NCBI GenBank assembly: GCA_041862375.1
Contig: JBGVTE010000032.1
Coordinates: 1 to 35,277, forward strand
Origin: WVZL01 sp041862375
Lineage (GTDB): Bacteria; Acidobacteriota; Aminicenantia; Aminicenantales; Aminicenantaceae
Length of the DNA: 35,277 nt
Direction of reading: 5' to 3'
Below the pieces are notes generated by a model. It was not told the DNA's origin, ran no database searches, and saw only the letters and a program-made list of their open reading frames with translations. Made by a program: the position numbers and the translations under genes. Positions 1-8,911 of this stretch are shown in pieces (position 1 is the stretch's first letter; the number at the start of each line of letters is the position of its first letter).

Positions 1-30
1 TAAAAGAAGTGTTCGAAAAAGGCAGTTCCA

Positions 31-138
31 TTGTCATTGCGAGCGATTGAAGAGAGCGTGGCAATCTCATTGAAAACAAATAGATTAATGCCCTTCCTTA
101 AGAGATTGCTTCATCGCTTCGCTCTTCTCAATGACAAG
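31..138. repeat. Palindromic dispersed repeat, copy 1
   Basis: Two roughly 35-nt arms face each other. The left arm reads TTGTCATTGCGAGCG and continues into GCAATCTCA. The right arm reads AGATTGCTTCATCGC and ends in CAATGACAA. About 35 nt separate them. Related sequence recurs at 14051-14132 (both arms) and 18983-19020 (one arm). This looks like a REP/MITE-type element that could fold as a hairpin in RNA. No transposase accompanies it here. Confidence 0.7.
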
Positions 139-187
139 GCATCCCGTCACTTTGGGACAAAGCCATTTATTTAAGGAGAGATGCCAT

Positions 188-424
188 ATGAAAGCAGATG
201 TCACTCTGGATTGCTTTGGATTGCTTTGTCCCATGCCCATTATACATACAGCTAAGAAACTAAAAGAATTGCAGGTTGGTCAAGTTTTGGAAGTTTTATC
301 TACTGATGAAGGTATTAAAGAAGATATGACTGCATGGTGCAAAGCTACTGGGAATGAGTTTTTAGGGGTTGAGGAAAAAGAAGGTGAATATAAAGTTTAT
401 GTCAAGAAGTCAGAAAAGAAATGA
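188..424 (+). CDS. TusA/SirA-like sulfur carrier protein
   Basis: A 78-residue protein of the TusA (SirA/YeeD/YedF) family. These proteins carry sulfur as a persulfide on one conserved cysteine and pass it to acceptors in tRNA thiolation, molybdenum-cofactor maturation or dissimilatory sulfur metabolism. The family signature is visible near the N-terminus: LDCFGLLCPMPI, with the Cys-Pro-x-Pro motif holding the active cysteine, followed by an amphipathic helix (AKKLKELQVGQ) and the TDEGIKEDM strand-helix. The start at 188 is preferred over an upstream in-frame ATG because AAGGAGAG lies just ahead of it and because the upstream codons fall inside the palindromic repeat. No sulfur-pathway partner is adjacent, so the acceptor is unknown. 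Confidence 0.85.
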   Translation: MKADVTLDCFGLLCPMPIIHTAKKLKELQVGQVLEVLSTDEGIKEDMTAWCKATGNEFLGVEEKEGEYKVYVKKSEKK

Positions 425-530
425 TGAATTCCAGCTCTTTTGGAGAATTAAGATAAAATCTATCCAACTCTGCGTGATTCAGAAACGGGCAGGGATTTTT
501 AGATAACTTGGTTTGAATAAAGGAGGAATT

Positions 531-3500
531 ATGCGTAAGGTTACGGTAGGGATTTTGTTTTTATTGGCAGCCTGGGCTGCAGCGGGCTATGGAGGCAGGT
601 TTGTAAAAAAGCAAAATATTATCATTAAAGAGCAAGAGATTACCATTCCGACTTATCCTATAGGTAATGACAATCCTTATCCTTTCTTTACTTCCATGTA
701 TCCTTATCCCTATAAAGGTGAGCAAACGGTCAAAAAAGTAAACAGAAAGTACACGAAGCTTGTTCTCGAAAATAAATATCTAAGCATTTCAGTCTTGCCA
801 GATTTAGGCGGTCATCTTTACAACTTATATGACAAGATCACAAAAAGAGAGGTGATTTATACGAATCATGTTATTAAACCAGGCTACTTTGGCGGACGAG
901 GCGGTTGGTGCTCAGGAGGCTTTGAATTTAACTTCCCCCACGCTCATACTTATCTGTCGATTAATCCCGTTAATTATGATTTGAGAAAAAACTCTGATGG
1001 AAGTGGCTCAATTATTATCGGCGCTATTGACAGACTCTATGGTATGTGGTGGCAGGTTACTCTTACCCTTTATCCGGATAAGTACTATTTAGAACAAAAA
1101 GTTAGATATGCTAATCGAACATTGCTGCCGCATCGCCACCAGTTCTGGACGATCGTGGCTACGCATGCTCATGAAGACTGCCAGGTTTTCCAGCCAATAA
1201 GGCGAATAGTAGACAATAACTACAAACAGCTGCTCTCCTGGCCTATTCAAGAGGGAAAAGATGTGAGTTGGTGGAAAAACTTGCCGTCAAATATGTCTTG
1301 GTTCCGTTACCAGCCCACTGGCGGCTACTGGTGTTTCTACGAACACAATCATCAAGCTGGAATGGTCCATTATGCAGATCTGCATCTTATTCCAGGTGGT
1401 AAATGGTATGCTGCTGGACCCCAAAATTCAGGTATATGGCATCAGTCTTTTGTAATAAGCGATGAAGACGGTCCTTATACTGAACTCGACAGCAGTCCTG
1501 AATTCACTCAGAGCGACTACCGAATCCTTAAACCTCTAGAGGCGAGACATTGGACTGAATACTGGTTTCCAGTAAACAAACTCGAGGGAATTGTCAAGGC
1601 AAATCGTGATGCTGCTCTTAATGTGATGCGTAAGAATGGGAAAATCACTGTTAAACTCAATACAAATTTTGTCCTTGATAATAGTCAGATTGAGGTAAAA
1701 GTAGGTAATAAACCGATAAAAAAGCAAATTGTTTTCTCAGTGCCAGGTGGCGTTTTTTCACTCGAAACGAAAGATAAACCGGGCATCATCTCTGTTCTGC
1801 TAACTGATGCCAAAGGTAAAAAAGTGATTAGCTATACAGAGGAAGTAATTGAGGAAAGCGAACTCCCCCCAGTAGGCCCTCTTCCACAACCTGAGACAGA
1901 GACAGACAAGATGACCTCTCAACAGACATATAATTATGGTATCTACTCTCTCGAGCAGGAGAAGATGATGGAAGCAAAGAGATATTTCGAAGCAGCAATA
2001 GGAAAGCAGCCAGATCTTTCACCTGCTCATACACAGCTAGGCATAATCTATCTTAAACAGGGATTATGGAATGAAGCGGAGAAGGAGTTTAACTTAGCCA
2101 TTCCTAAAGCGTTTTCTCGGGATGGTTCACCCTATTTCTACCTCGGAAATCTTCATAAACTTAGAGGCGAGGAAGAAGAGGCAATTAAAAATTTCATACA
2201 AGCAACTAAATTTGGCGAAACATACGCTGAGGCCTTTCACTCTCTGGCGCAATTAACACTTGCTAAAGGCGAATACGAATCGGCAATGGATTATTTTAAC
2301 CGTGCATTGGAGAGAAATGCTCTTTCAGGAACAACACAGGTCCTCAAGGCTGTAGTTTATAGGAAAATGGGAGATAAGGAGAAAGCCAAGAAGATCATCT
2401 CAAAGCTTCTTTTAGAAGAGCCAGTAAATCTTTTTGCAAGAGTTGAGAAATCTTTTATAAATGCCTTGGACGTAGAATCTACTATACTGAATATTGATCT
2501 TCAGCAGGGAGCTAATCCTATCCATTCTTATCTCTATATTGCCCGTGACTACATGAATTCAGGCCTTTATAAAGAAGCAGTTCGATTGTTGGAAACGATA
2601 GTTGAGCAAACTAATCAACAGTGCTATCCAATGGTTTTCTATTATTTAGGCTACTGTCTTAAGAAACTGGGCGCAGTTGAAAAGGCCAGATTATTTTACC
2701 AGATGGCGTCAAAAGTTAAGGATTGTAGATATTTATTTCCGAATAATGTTAAAGATTTTATTGTCCTTGACGATGTTTTAAAAGAATTTCCTCATAATGG
2801 GTTGGCTCATTATGCCTTAGGAACACTACTTGCCTCCCGTTTTCGTACGGACGAGGCAATAAAACACTTTGAAACTGCAATAGATAGAATGAAGAACTCG
2901 GGTGCTGCGCAAATACCTGCTAAGGACCATCTAATTGCTGTTACATACCGCAATATCGGGTATTTATTGGAAAAATTTAAAGAGAAACCTGAAAAGGCTA
3001 TTCCCTATTACCAACAGTCTATTAAGTATAAATCCAATCATAGCCAAGTTTATTTTGAACTTGCACATCTTTACCGTCAACTTGAGTCTACAGGAGAGGC
3101 TATATCTATACTCGAAGAGGGTTTGGAGAAAGCAACAAACAACATCTCCGTACTGACTAAGCTTCTCACTGACCTCTATCTAGGCAAGAAGGAATATAAC
3201 AAAGTTCTTAAGATTATTGATAAATACGGCTCTCGTACCGATCACTGGCATCGGTACTTTTATCTTATGCCCTCATACCGTAAAGTACAAATGGAAAAGG
3301 GAAAGCAATATTTCCAGCAGAAAAAGTACGAAAAAGCTTTGGCTGAATTTGAGGAGGGCTTGATATACCCGGAGTCTTTACGCTTTGGAAAAGATATCTA
3401 TCCAGTATTTGCCCTCCTCCATTGGTGGCGGGGACTTGCCTATAAACAGATGAACGAGCCCTTCAAAGCAAAAGAGTGCTGGCGCAGTGCAATTTCTGAG

Positions 3501-3815
3501 AGGCATGGACCAACATCGATAGCGCGTCTTTATCAGGCAAAATGTCTAAAAAGATTGGGTAGAGAAAAAGAATTTGAAGAGGTGGTTAAAGAGGTGCTCG
3601 CGGCTTGTAAAGCAGCTATTCCAGGTGTAGGCGAAGAAGAGTTTCGCAGAAGTTACTTTGCGAATTTAAATTATATTGAAGCATTAATATTAGAAGAGAG
3701 AGGTCAAATTGAAGAGGCCATGGAGAAGCTCAAAAAAGCCTTAAAATATCAACCCACTTGGAGCGAGCCAAAAGAAAAATTAGAAGAGCTCAAGAAAAAA
3801 AATTTACAAGAATAA
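531..3815 (+). CDS. DUF5107 domain protein with TPR repeats
   Basis: A 1094-residue exported or membrane-anchored protein. Residues 1-20 are a hydrophobic signal or anchor (TVGILFLLAAWAAAGYG). Residues about 30-340 match the DUF5107 family, a beta-sandwich fold related to aldose-epimerase and glycoside-hydrolase accessory domains. Supporting segments are SISVLPDLGGHLYNLYD, WCSGGFEFNFPHAH and LPHRHQFWTIVATHAHED. From about 450 to the end come tetratricopeptide repeats (for example PDLSPAHTQLGIIYLKQGLWNEAEKEF), interrupted by longer linkers. The domain order and His/Trp-rich pocket suggest carbohydrate binding or hydrolysis at the cell surface, but no substrate can be named. The start at 531 is chosen because AAGGAGG sits 5 nt ahead of it. 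An in-frame ATG at 513 has no Shine-Dalgarno sequence. The gene stands alone. Confidence 0.85.
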   Translation: MRKVTVGILFLLAAWAAAGYGGRFVKKQNIIIKEQEITIPTYPIGNDNPYPFFTSMYPYPYKGEQTVKKVNRKYTKLVLENKYLSISVLPDLGGHLYNLYDKITKREVIYTNHVIKPGYFGGRGGWCSGGFEFNFPHAHTYLSINPVNYDLRKNSDGSGSIIIGAIDRLYGMWWQVTLTLYPDKYYLEQKVRYANRTLLPHRHQFWTIVATHAHEDCQVFQPIRRIVDNNYKQLLSWPIQEGKDVSWWKNLPSNMSWFRYQPTGGYWCFYEHNHQAGMVHYADLHLIPGGKWYAAGPQNSGIWHQSFVISDEDGPYTELDSSPEFTQSDYRILKPLEARHWTEYWFPVNKLEGIVKANRDAALNVMRKNGKITVKLNTNFVLDNSQIEVKVGNKPIKKQIVFSVPGGVFSLETKDKPGIISVLLTDAKGKKVISYTEEVIEESELPPVGPLPQPETETDKMTSQQTYNYGIYSLEQEKMMEAKRYFEAAIGKQPDLSPAHTQLGIIYLKQGLWNEAEKEFNLAIPKAFSRDGSPYFYLGNLHKLRGEEEEAIKNFIQATKFGETYAEAFHSLAQLTLAKGEYESAMDYFNRALERNALSGTTQVLKAVVYRKMGDKEKAKKIISKLLLEEPVNLFARVEKSFINALDVESTILNIDLQQGANPIHSYLYIARDYMNSGLYKEAVRLLETIVEQTNQQCYPMVFYYLGYCLKKLGAVEKARLFYQMASKVKDCRYLFPNNVKDFIVLDDVLKEFPHNGLAHYALGTLLASRFRTDEAIKHFETAIDRMKNSGAAQIPAKDHLIAVTYRNIGYLLEKFKEKPEKAIPYYQQSIKYKSNHSQVYFELAHLYRQLESTGEAISILEEGLEKATNNISVLTKLLTDLYLGKKEYNKVLKIIDKYGSRTDHWHRYFYLMPSYRKVQMEKGKQYFQQKKYEKALAEFEEGLIYPESLRFGKDIYPVFALLHWWRGLAYKQMNEPFKAKECWRSAISERHGPTSIARLYQAKCLKRLGREKEFEEVVKEVLAACKAAIPGVGEEEFRRSYFANLNYIEALILEERGQIEEAMEKLKKALKYQPTWSEPKEKLEELKKKNLQE

Positions 3816-4003
3816 AAAAGAGAGACTAAAAGAATTGTTGCAGAATAAGGGGCTTCAAACGGCCTCAATATAAAAATGATAAATTCCCATTATAAAATTT
3901 CTTGTTGACACGGTGTGGACATAATGACTAAAAATGTTTCAATTTATGTGATTCAGGCTATAACTTAAAAATCACGTACGTGGCTAAAAAAAAGAAAATA
4001 AAA

Positions 4004-4062
4004 TGGCGCGCCTGGCAGGATTCGAACCTACAACCTATTGGTTAACAACCTTCAGCTCTGCA
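4004..4062 (-). pseudogene. tRNA-Asn(GUU)-like remnant with a tRNA-Arg-type 3' end
   Basis: Read on the minus strand, this holds the 3' part of a tRNA: the end of a D-stem (GAGC), an anticodon region TTGTTAACC with GTT at the anticodon position, a T-arm (GTAGG TTCGAAT CCTGC), an acceptor 3' strand CAGGCGC, a G discriminator and an encoded CCA. The D-loop and 5' acceptor strand are missing, and the anticodon stem has mismatches, so it is unlikely to be functional. The last 26 nt (4004-4029) are identical to the 3' end of tRNA-Arg at 9049-9074, while the rest resembles tRNA-Asn. A dispersed repeat begins about 6 nt beyond the break. No other feature is visible between 3816 and 4003. Confidence 0.7.
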
Positions 4063-4068
4063 TATTAA

Positions 4069-4141
4069 ATGCTATGATTAGTATCATATATTATAGAGGG
4101 GATTATCTCAATGCGATTGCCTAATGGGGGGATATGGGTGA
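4069..4141. repeat. 73-bp dispersed repeat, copy 1
   Basis: Shares about three quarters of its bases with 8491-8564 in the same orientation. Conserved blocks are ATTAGTATCA, GGGGATTATCTCAA and ATGGGGGGATAT followed by GGTGA. It abuts the broken tRNA remnant. The sequence does not code for anything recognisable and its role is unknown. Confidence 0.6.
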
Positions 4142-4196
4142 AGTATTTACCTGCTCCTAAACACAGCCACCCTCTTCCTGGGATTCAAGTTTTCCC

Positions 4197-5276
4197 TTAT
4201 TTATATTTTTTCACAGTATTAATAAAATTTGTCCAATGTTCCTCACTCATCCCCTCATAACCAAAGAGGCAAACCCCTTTTGCTCCGCTCTCAAAAGAGT
4301 AATCAATCGCTTCAACCAATTCATCAGGATCTAATTCAGGAATATATAGCCCACTAATCAGCGGAATTTTACTATTTAAAGCATCAATCCCCTCTTTTAC
4401 AGCATTTTTTATCCAAGAAACATCCTTTTCATAGAAATTATGATAAACCATAGGATAAACCATATCTAAATTCCAATTAACCCAATCTTGCCTAACCATT
4501 TTCCTTGCTATTGTTGGGGTGGGAAATACAGCCGCACTTAATCGTTTATCTTTTTGATGCACAATATCAGCTAATTTATTCACAAGATTTGTTATGCTAT
4601 CATGACGATACTGTCTCCATTCCTTATTCATAGAAGGGTCTTTTAGTTTTGATGGATCAATGCCTGTCTGATCCTTAAAATTACTTATGCAGACATCACA
4701 ATAACAAAAATCAAATTCTGGATATTCTCTGTCCATCACTAGGTTGTACTTGCTCCATAATCCTTTAGGTAAAATCACATCAGAATAGCGAATATAATCA
4801 AGGTGAATACCTCTTAATCCTTCTATATCTGCCAATCTTGATACTTTTTCTATTAAATAATCTTGCACTTGCTCGTTAGAGGGACATAGCCATTTGTAAT
4901 AACCAACAAATGGGGGATTATCTAATGTACTCTTACATTTGCCACTAATAGTGAACCAATCTTTATGATTTTCCATTACATATTCATCTCTGCAATTCAA
5001 AATAACTTGCCAAGCGTGTATCTCTAAATCTGTCCTGTCTGCAATTTTTATTACATCAGGGTATCTATCAGCAGAGCATTGATACATTACTCCATCTACT
5101 CTTGCCTTCTTCAATTTATTAAACTGTGTTTTTAGATATTCATCGGAATGATTTTTGCCTTCTTCCATCCAAACAAAGATTTTAGGAGATTTGCTTTTTC
5201 CATTTTCTAAACAGTTAAATAAAAGAATAATAGTAAATAATACCGCTGTTATAAGAATTAATTGTTTAAGTTTCAT
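4197..5276 (-). CDS. GHL10-like (glycosyl-hydrolase-like) exported protein
   Basis: A 359-residue protein with an N-terminal hydrophobic segment (LILITAVLFTIILLFNC) ending in Cys22. This is possibly a lipoprotein signal, although the lipobox LFNC is non-canonical. The remainder looks like a TIM-barrel of the GHL10 (PF02638-type) family: an early FVWMEEGKN strand, DLEIHAWQVILNC, the characteristic GLRGIHLDYIRYSD block with likely catalytic acidic residues, and a late DMVYPMVYHNFYEK block. A CYCDVC cluster near residues 193-198 could bind a metal. Family members act on surface or exogenous glycans, but a substrate cannot be assigned. The ATG at 5276 lacks a clear Shine-Dalgarno sequence. It lies in the interval between the two tRNA 3'-end repeats. 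Confidence 0.75.
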   Translation of the reverse strand: MKLKQLILITAVLFTIILLFNCLENGKSKSPKIFVWMEEGKNHSDEYLKTQFNKLKKARVDGVMYQCSADRYPDVIKIADRTDLEIHAWQVILNCRDEYVMENHKDWFTISGKCKSTLDNPPFVGYYKWLCPSNEQVQDYLIEKVSRLADIEGLRGIHLDYIRYSDVILPKGLWSKYNLVMDREYPEFDFCYCDVCISNFKDQTGIDPSKLKDPSMNKEWRQYRHDSITNLVNKLADIVHQKDKRLSAAVFPTPTIARKMVRQDWVNWNLDMVYPMVYHNFYEKDVSWIKNAVKEGIDALNSKIPLISGLYIPELDPDELVEAIDYSFESGAKGVCLFGYEGMSEEHWTNFINTVKKYK

Positions 5277-5396
5277 TTTTCAAATAGGAGTAGAGAGTTG
5301 GAAAAGTGGTTTAGGCAAATCAGTAACTGCTCTTTTCATCTGGCAATGCCTGATTGGTTTAATCAAGTTCTATCTCTAATTTCCCTCAAGAAAAAC

Positions 5397-5425
5397 TTAT
5401 TACACTAAAATATTTTTGAAGTCAA
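5397..5425 (-). promoter_or_regulatory. Weak candidate sigma-70 promoter
   Basis: On the minus strand TTGACT at 5425-5420 is followed 17 nt later by TAATAA, or 15 nt later by TGTAAT. It sits about 120 nt upstream of the GHL10-like gene. The rest of 5277-5563 is A+T-rich and holds nothing else I can identify. Confidence 0.3.
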
Positions 5426-5563
5426 AATTGATAAGTCAAAATCATGAGAATCCTCCCCCCTCTTTTCACCCGCTAATTCGCTCAGGTGTCTAAGAAGCGG
5501 AAGGCTAAGATAGCCCGGCTTTTACTCGCCTCAAATTACCGTCTCTTTTCTTCTCTTTAAGAA

Positions 5564-5740
5564 TTATTGCCTCAAATTGGTTTCATGAAATTGGAGTCCA
5601 CAATCAAGACATTCATATTTAATATATTCTACTTTTTTAGGATATTCCCTATAAGGCCCTCCTGCTTTATCATCTACTTTATGTGATATTTCCTTTATAT
5701 TGTAACTTCCACAATCTGGACATTTTATTATATTTTGCAT
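5564..5740 (-). CDS. Small zinc-ribbon protein
   Basis: A 58-residue protein starting MQNIIKCPDCGSYNIKEI and ending CLDCGLQFHETNLRQ. The two CxxC knuckles (Cys7/Cys10 and Cys44/Cys47) are spaced as in a classic zinc ribbon. The connecting loop is basic and aromatic (GGPYREYPKKVEYIKYE). AAGGAG lies 6 nt ahead of the ATG, which strongly supports translation. Such mini zinc ribbons often bind nucleic acid or act as small regulatory partners, but no specific family was recognised. It lies between the GHL10-like gene and the kinase region on the same strand, so it may be transcribed with either. Confidence 0.75.
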   Translation of the reverse strand: MQNIIKCPDCGSYNIKEISHKVDDKAGGPYREYPKKVEYIKYECLDCGLQFHETNLRQ

Positions 5741-5795
5741 GCGTGCTCCTTTCCTAAAAATTCCCCTCCTCTCACTTGTCTATCTCAATGAGGCA

Positions 5796-5935
5796 TTATT
5801 CAGGCTCAGCCAGCCTCTTCCTCGTATCTTCAACCTCAGTAATACCAGAGTCAGCCTCTTTCCAGAGGTCGAGGAATTTCTTGTAATGCTCTATGGCGAT
5901 GGCTTTCTGGCCTTTGTTTTGCTTTTTATAGATTA
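5796..5935 (-). pseudogene. C-terminal TPR fragment of a kinase-family paralogue
   Basis: Directly downstream of the kinase stop, in a different frame, the minus strand encodes about 46 residues including KAIAIEHYKKFLDLWKEAD and ITEVEDTRKRLAEPE before a TAA at 5796-5798. That ending is typical of TPR-containing kinase or adenylate-cyclase-like proteins. The complete kinase already has its own natural-looking end (DPRFTALLKKMGLD). The simplest reading is a remnant of a second paralogue that was deleted or recombined. There is no start codon with a ribosome site. Confidence 0.5.
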
Positions 5936-8422
5936 TTAATCCAATCCCATTTTCTTCAGAAGTGCTGTGAATCTTGGATCGGAACGGAGGCTGTCAAATC
6001 GTGGGTCTACTTTGAGATGAACCAGGAAAAGATCAGGCTCCTCAATAGCCTTATTTAACCATTCGAATGCCTGATTCTTCTGGCCAAGTCCGACATAAAT
6101 TAATGCTAAGTGATAGGAAGATATATATTTTCGCGTAGATAGCTCCTTCAGTTCATTGACTACCTTCATGGCCTCTGCTTTCCTACCTGAAACTGCATAG
6201 CTGTAGCCGAGGTCTCCCATGTTCTCTTGGAGGCTTCCTGAGAGGGTTATTGCTTCTTGAAACTCAGCGATAGCTTCCTCATATTTTCCCTTTTGCACAT
6301 AAGCCCTCCCGAGGTATTGGTGAAGTACCCAGAAGTTCGGGTCCATCTCGAGCGCATTCATATAATATTCTATTGCCTGATTATAACGGCGTGCGTTATA
6401 CAACACGTACCCCATATTGGCGTTTATGATAAGCGAATGAGGATCGAGCTCCTTGGCCAGATTGATCTCTTTGATAGCCTCTTCATGCCGACCCATTAAC
6501 ATTAGATCGTAGGCATACCAATGGTGAGCCGTCGCATAACTAGGGCTGAGCTCTATAGCTCTCTTGTATTCCTTCTCTGCACTTTTCCAGTCAAAATAGA
6601 ACTTCATAACATCTGCCAGTGAAGTGTGAGCTTCGGCAAGCGTATCATCAATCTCCAATGCTTTCAGGGCCGCCTTCTTCCCCTTCGAATAAGCCTCTGT
6701 TGGCGGAAAAGCAATGTAAGACGGAAGAACAAGGTAAGTGTCGGCTAATCCTGTATATGCCAGGGCGTAATTGGGATCTTTTTCGATTGCCCTCTCGAAA
6801 TACACTAGTGCCTTCTTCAAATCTTCTCCTGTTCTTTTGTTCCAGAGGTATCGGCCTTTCAAATAGAGCTGATAAGCCTCTGGGTTAACAGGGCTAGTCA
6901 TTGCAAGGCGCACCTGCTCCTCTGGTGTCACCGCTATCTTGATCTCTTTGGCAATGGCCCTAGCCAGCTCTCTTTGTAAGGCCAAGATATTGCGCAGATC
7001 ACGCTCGTAGCTATCAGTCCACATAGGCTGGTCCGTCCTCGCTTCTATAAGCTGGGTTGTTATTCGCACTCGCTCCCCAATAAGCAGCACAGATCCTTCT
7101 ACAATCGCGTCTACATTCAATTCACTGGCAATCTCTGGCAGTGACTTTTCGGTTTCCTTGTAACGCATCACCGATGTCCGCGAAATCACTCGCTGAAAGG
7201 CTTTTATCTTGGCCAGTTCTCTAATCAATGCTTCGGTCATTCCATCAGCAAAGTATTCCTGCTCAGGATTGCCAGATAGATTATCTAGCGGGAGCACTGC
7301 AATGGAATCTATAGCCTCCCGGCGCCCTTTGAATAAATAGATTCCTCCCACCATAAGCAAAATTATGATGATAGCCATACTCCCGTAAATAATAAGTCTC
7401 TTCCTCTTAATTTCACCAATTTTTTCTTTCTTAGGCTTTCTCTCGGGAATCATTCTCTCTGAGGTAGGAATTCCTTTCTCTATCTTGCTTAATTCAGAAA
7501 GCAGCTCCTCAACTCTCTGATACCTCTTCTCTCTATCTTTCTCCATACATCTCAATATCACTCTGCTGAGATTTTCAGGGATTTGTGCATTAAATTTCCT
7601 CGGCTCTAAAGGTTCTTCTGTCTTGTGCTTCAAGGCGATGCTTAAAGGTGTATCTCCTTCAAAAGGGAGCCTTCCTGTTATCATCTCATAAAGAATCACT
7701 CCTAAGGAGTAAATATCAGAACGCTGGTCTGTTTCCTTCCCCTCCACCTGCTCGGGGGACATGTACTCAGGTGTCCCAATTATCACTCCTGCAGCTGTTA
7801 TTCCTTTGGACTCAAGAGACCTTGCGATCCCAAAATTCATAATCCGGGCATTCCCCTCTTTATCTATGATGATGTTGCTGGATTTTAGGTCACGATGGAC
7901 AACACCTAACCTATGAGCCTCAGCCAGTCCCTCACACACCTGTTTGGCTATGAAAATAACTTGTGCTGCACTTAACTGTCCCATCATTTTAATCATGCGT
8001 TTTAGATTTTCCCCAGGCACATATTCCATAGTGATGTAGTGTGTGCCTTTCTCTTCACCAAGGTCATACATCTTGCACACGTTCCTGTGGGCGATCTTGC
8101 GTGCCATCTTCAGCTCGTTACTGAAGCGTTCAATAGTTTTTTTATCTGAAGCGATTTCAGGTTTGATGAGTTTGAGGGCGACTTCTTCCTTTATCTTTTT
8201 ATCTTCTACTCTGTAGACTTTACCCATGCCGCCTTTTCCCAGCTCTTCGATGATTTCGTATCTTTCGGCAAAAGTGGTTCCTCTGGATAATTCTTCAGTT
8301 GGTGTTTCGAGAGTTTCAGTGACAGGGATTTCTTTCGAGGATGGAAGTGGGGTAGCACAATTGCTACAAAAGCGTGCAATATCTGTGTTATCTGAATGAC
8401 ACTTAGGACACTTAATTCCCAC
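5936..8422 (-). CDS. TPR-containing Ser/Thr protein kinase with zinc ribbon
   Basis: An 828-residue membrane protein. Residues 1-24 form a zinc ribbon (CPKC...CSNC). Residues about 54-315 are a Hanks-type kinase: glycine loop GKGGMGKVY (63-70), VALK Lys84, catalytic HRDLK (176-180), Asn183, a GTPEYMSPEQ activation segment and SDIYSLGVILYEM. The metal-binding DFG motif reads NFG, with Asn196 replacing Asp, so activity may be reduced or altered. A basic linker leads to a membrane helix at about 342-364. The outer part begins with the SIAVLPLDNLSGNPEQEYFADGM module seen in adenylate-cyclase-like and CadC-like sensors, then about six TPRs to the C-terminus. The start is GTG at 8422, with GGAGG about 8 nt upstream. 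The protein likely couples a periplasmic TPR sensor to cytoplasmic phosphorylation. No partner is adjacent. Confidence 0.88.
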   Translation of the reverse strand: MGIKCPKCHSDNTDIARFCSNCATPLPSSKEIPVTETLETPTEELSRGTTFAERYEIIEELGKGGMGKVYRVEDKKIKEEVALKLIKPEIASDKKTIERFSNELKMARKIAHRNVCKMYDLGEEKGTHYITMEYVPGENLKRMIKMMGQLSAAQVIFIAKQVCEGLAEAHRLGVVHRDLKSSNIIIDKEGNARIMNFGIARSLESKGITAAGVIIGTPEYMSPEQVEGKETDQRSDIYSLGVILYEMITGRLPFEGDTPLSIALKHKTEEPLEPRKFNAQIPENLSRVILRCMEKDREKRYQRVEELLSELSKIEKGIPTSERMIPERKPKKEKIGEIKRKRLIIYGSMAIIIILLMVGGIYLFKGRREAIDSIAVLPLDNLSGNPEQEYFADGMTEALIRELAKIKAFQRVISRTSVMRYKETEKSLPEIASELNVDAIVEGSVLLIGERVRITTQLIEARTDQPMWTDSYERDLRNILALQRELARAIAKEIKIAVTPEEQVRLAMTSPVNPEAYQLYLKGRYLWNKRTGEDLKKALVYFERAIEKDPNYALAYTGLADTYLVLPSYIAFPPTEAYSKGKKAALKALEIDDTLAEAHTSLADVMKFYFDWKSAEKEYKRAIELSPSYATAHHWYAYDLMLMGRHEEAIKEINLAKELDPHSLIINANMGYVLYNARRYNQAIEYYMNALEMDPNFWVLHQYLGRAYVQKGKYEEAIAEFQEAITLSGSLQENMGDLGYSYAVSGRKAEAMKVVNELKELSTRKYISSYHLALIYVGLGQKNQAFEWLNKAIEEPDLFLVHLKVDPRFDSLRSDPRFTALLKKMGLD

Positions 8423-8490
8423 TTAATTCCCTCCAAGCTGAGGTGTTAATAAAATATCAATAAATCAAGGTAGAGTCAATTTGAATTTAT

Positions 8491-8564
8491 ATGCTTTGAA
8501 TTAGTATCAGATATCAGTAAGGGGATTATCTCAAGTTAAGTGGCTCATGGGGGGATATAGGTGA
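8491..8564. repeat. 73-bp dispersed repeat, copy 2
   Basis: Second copy of the element at 4069-4141, in the same orientation, carrying GGGGATTATCTCAA and ATGGGGGGATAT. It lies about 70 bp upstream of the kinase start on the opposite strand sense, so it could sit in or near the kinase promoter. Function unknown. Confidence 0.6.
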
Positions 8565-8597
8565 CTTTTATGATATCCTCAAGGCAACTTTTTAATC

Positions 8598-8848
8598 TCA
8601 GCTAAGCGAAGAAGGATTTTTATAAAGAATATCTTTCTTTGCAGAATGCCCCTTTTCCACTTCTTCAGAAGACACATCTATTTCATAGTCTCTCAAATAT
8701 CCTAGGTCTTTTGCCGTTTTATACAACTTAGTAATGAGTGGTCTAAGCTCTCCAAGTTTGCCTGCATTAAGATAATTCGTAAATCTTAAATAGGTAACAA
8801 GTCAACTGGGAATGGTTGATTGGCTGTATTGATCTGGTCTTTTTCCAT
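8598..8848 (-). pseudogene. Frameshifted small gene of unknown function
   Basis: On the minus strand AAGGAG lies just ahead of an ATG at 8848, which begins MEKDQINTANQPFPVDLLPI and stops after 20 codons. In the next frame, overlapping that stop, coding resumes with YLRFTNYLNAGKLGELRPL and continues through an acidic segment to a TGA at 8598. Joined, it would be about 83 residues. The good ribosome site and coherent second half suggest a once-intact gene broken by a single indel, or a sequencing error. Programmed frameshifting is less likely because no slippery heptamer is evident. The family was not recognised. Confidence 0.45.
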
Positions 8849-8911
8849 TACTTTATCTCCTTTAAATCAATACTTGATAGGCATTCTTGTCTAGACTTAT
8901 CCTTTCATTTT

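Noticed and set aside
3904..3931. Promoter with TTGACA downstream of the DUF5107 gene
   Set aside because: No acceptable -10 at 16-18 bp and no gene on that strand downstream before opposing genes begin.
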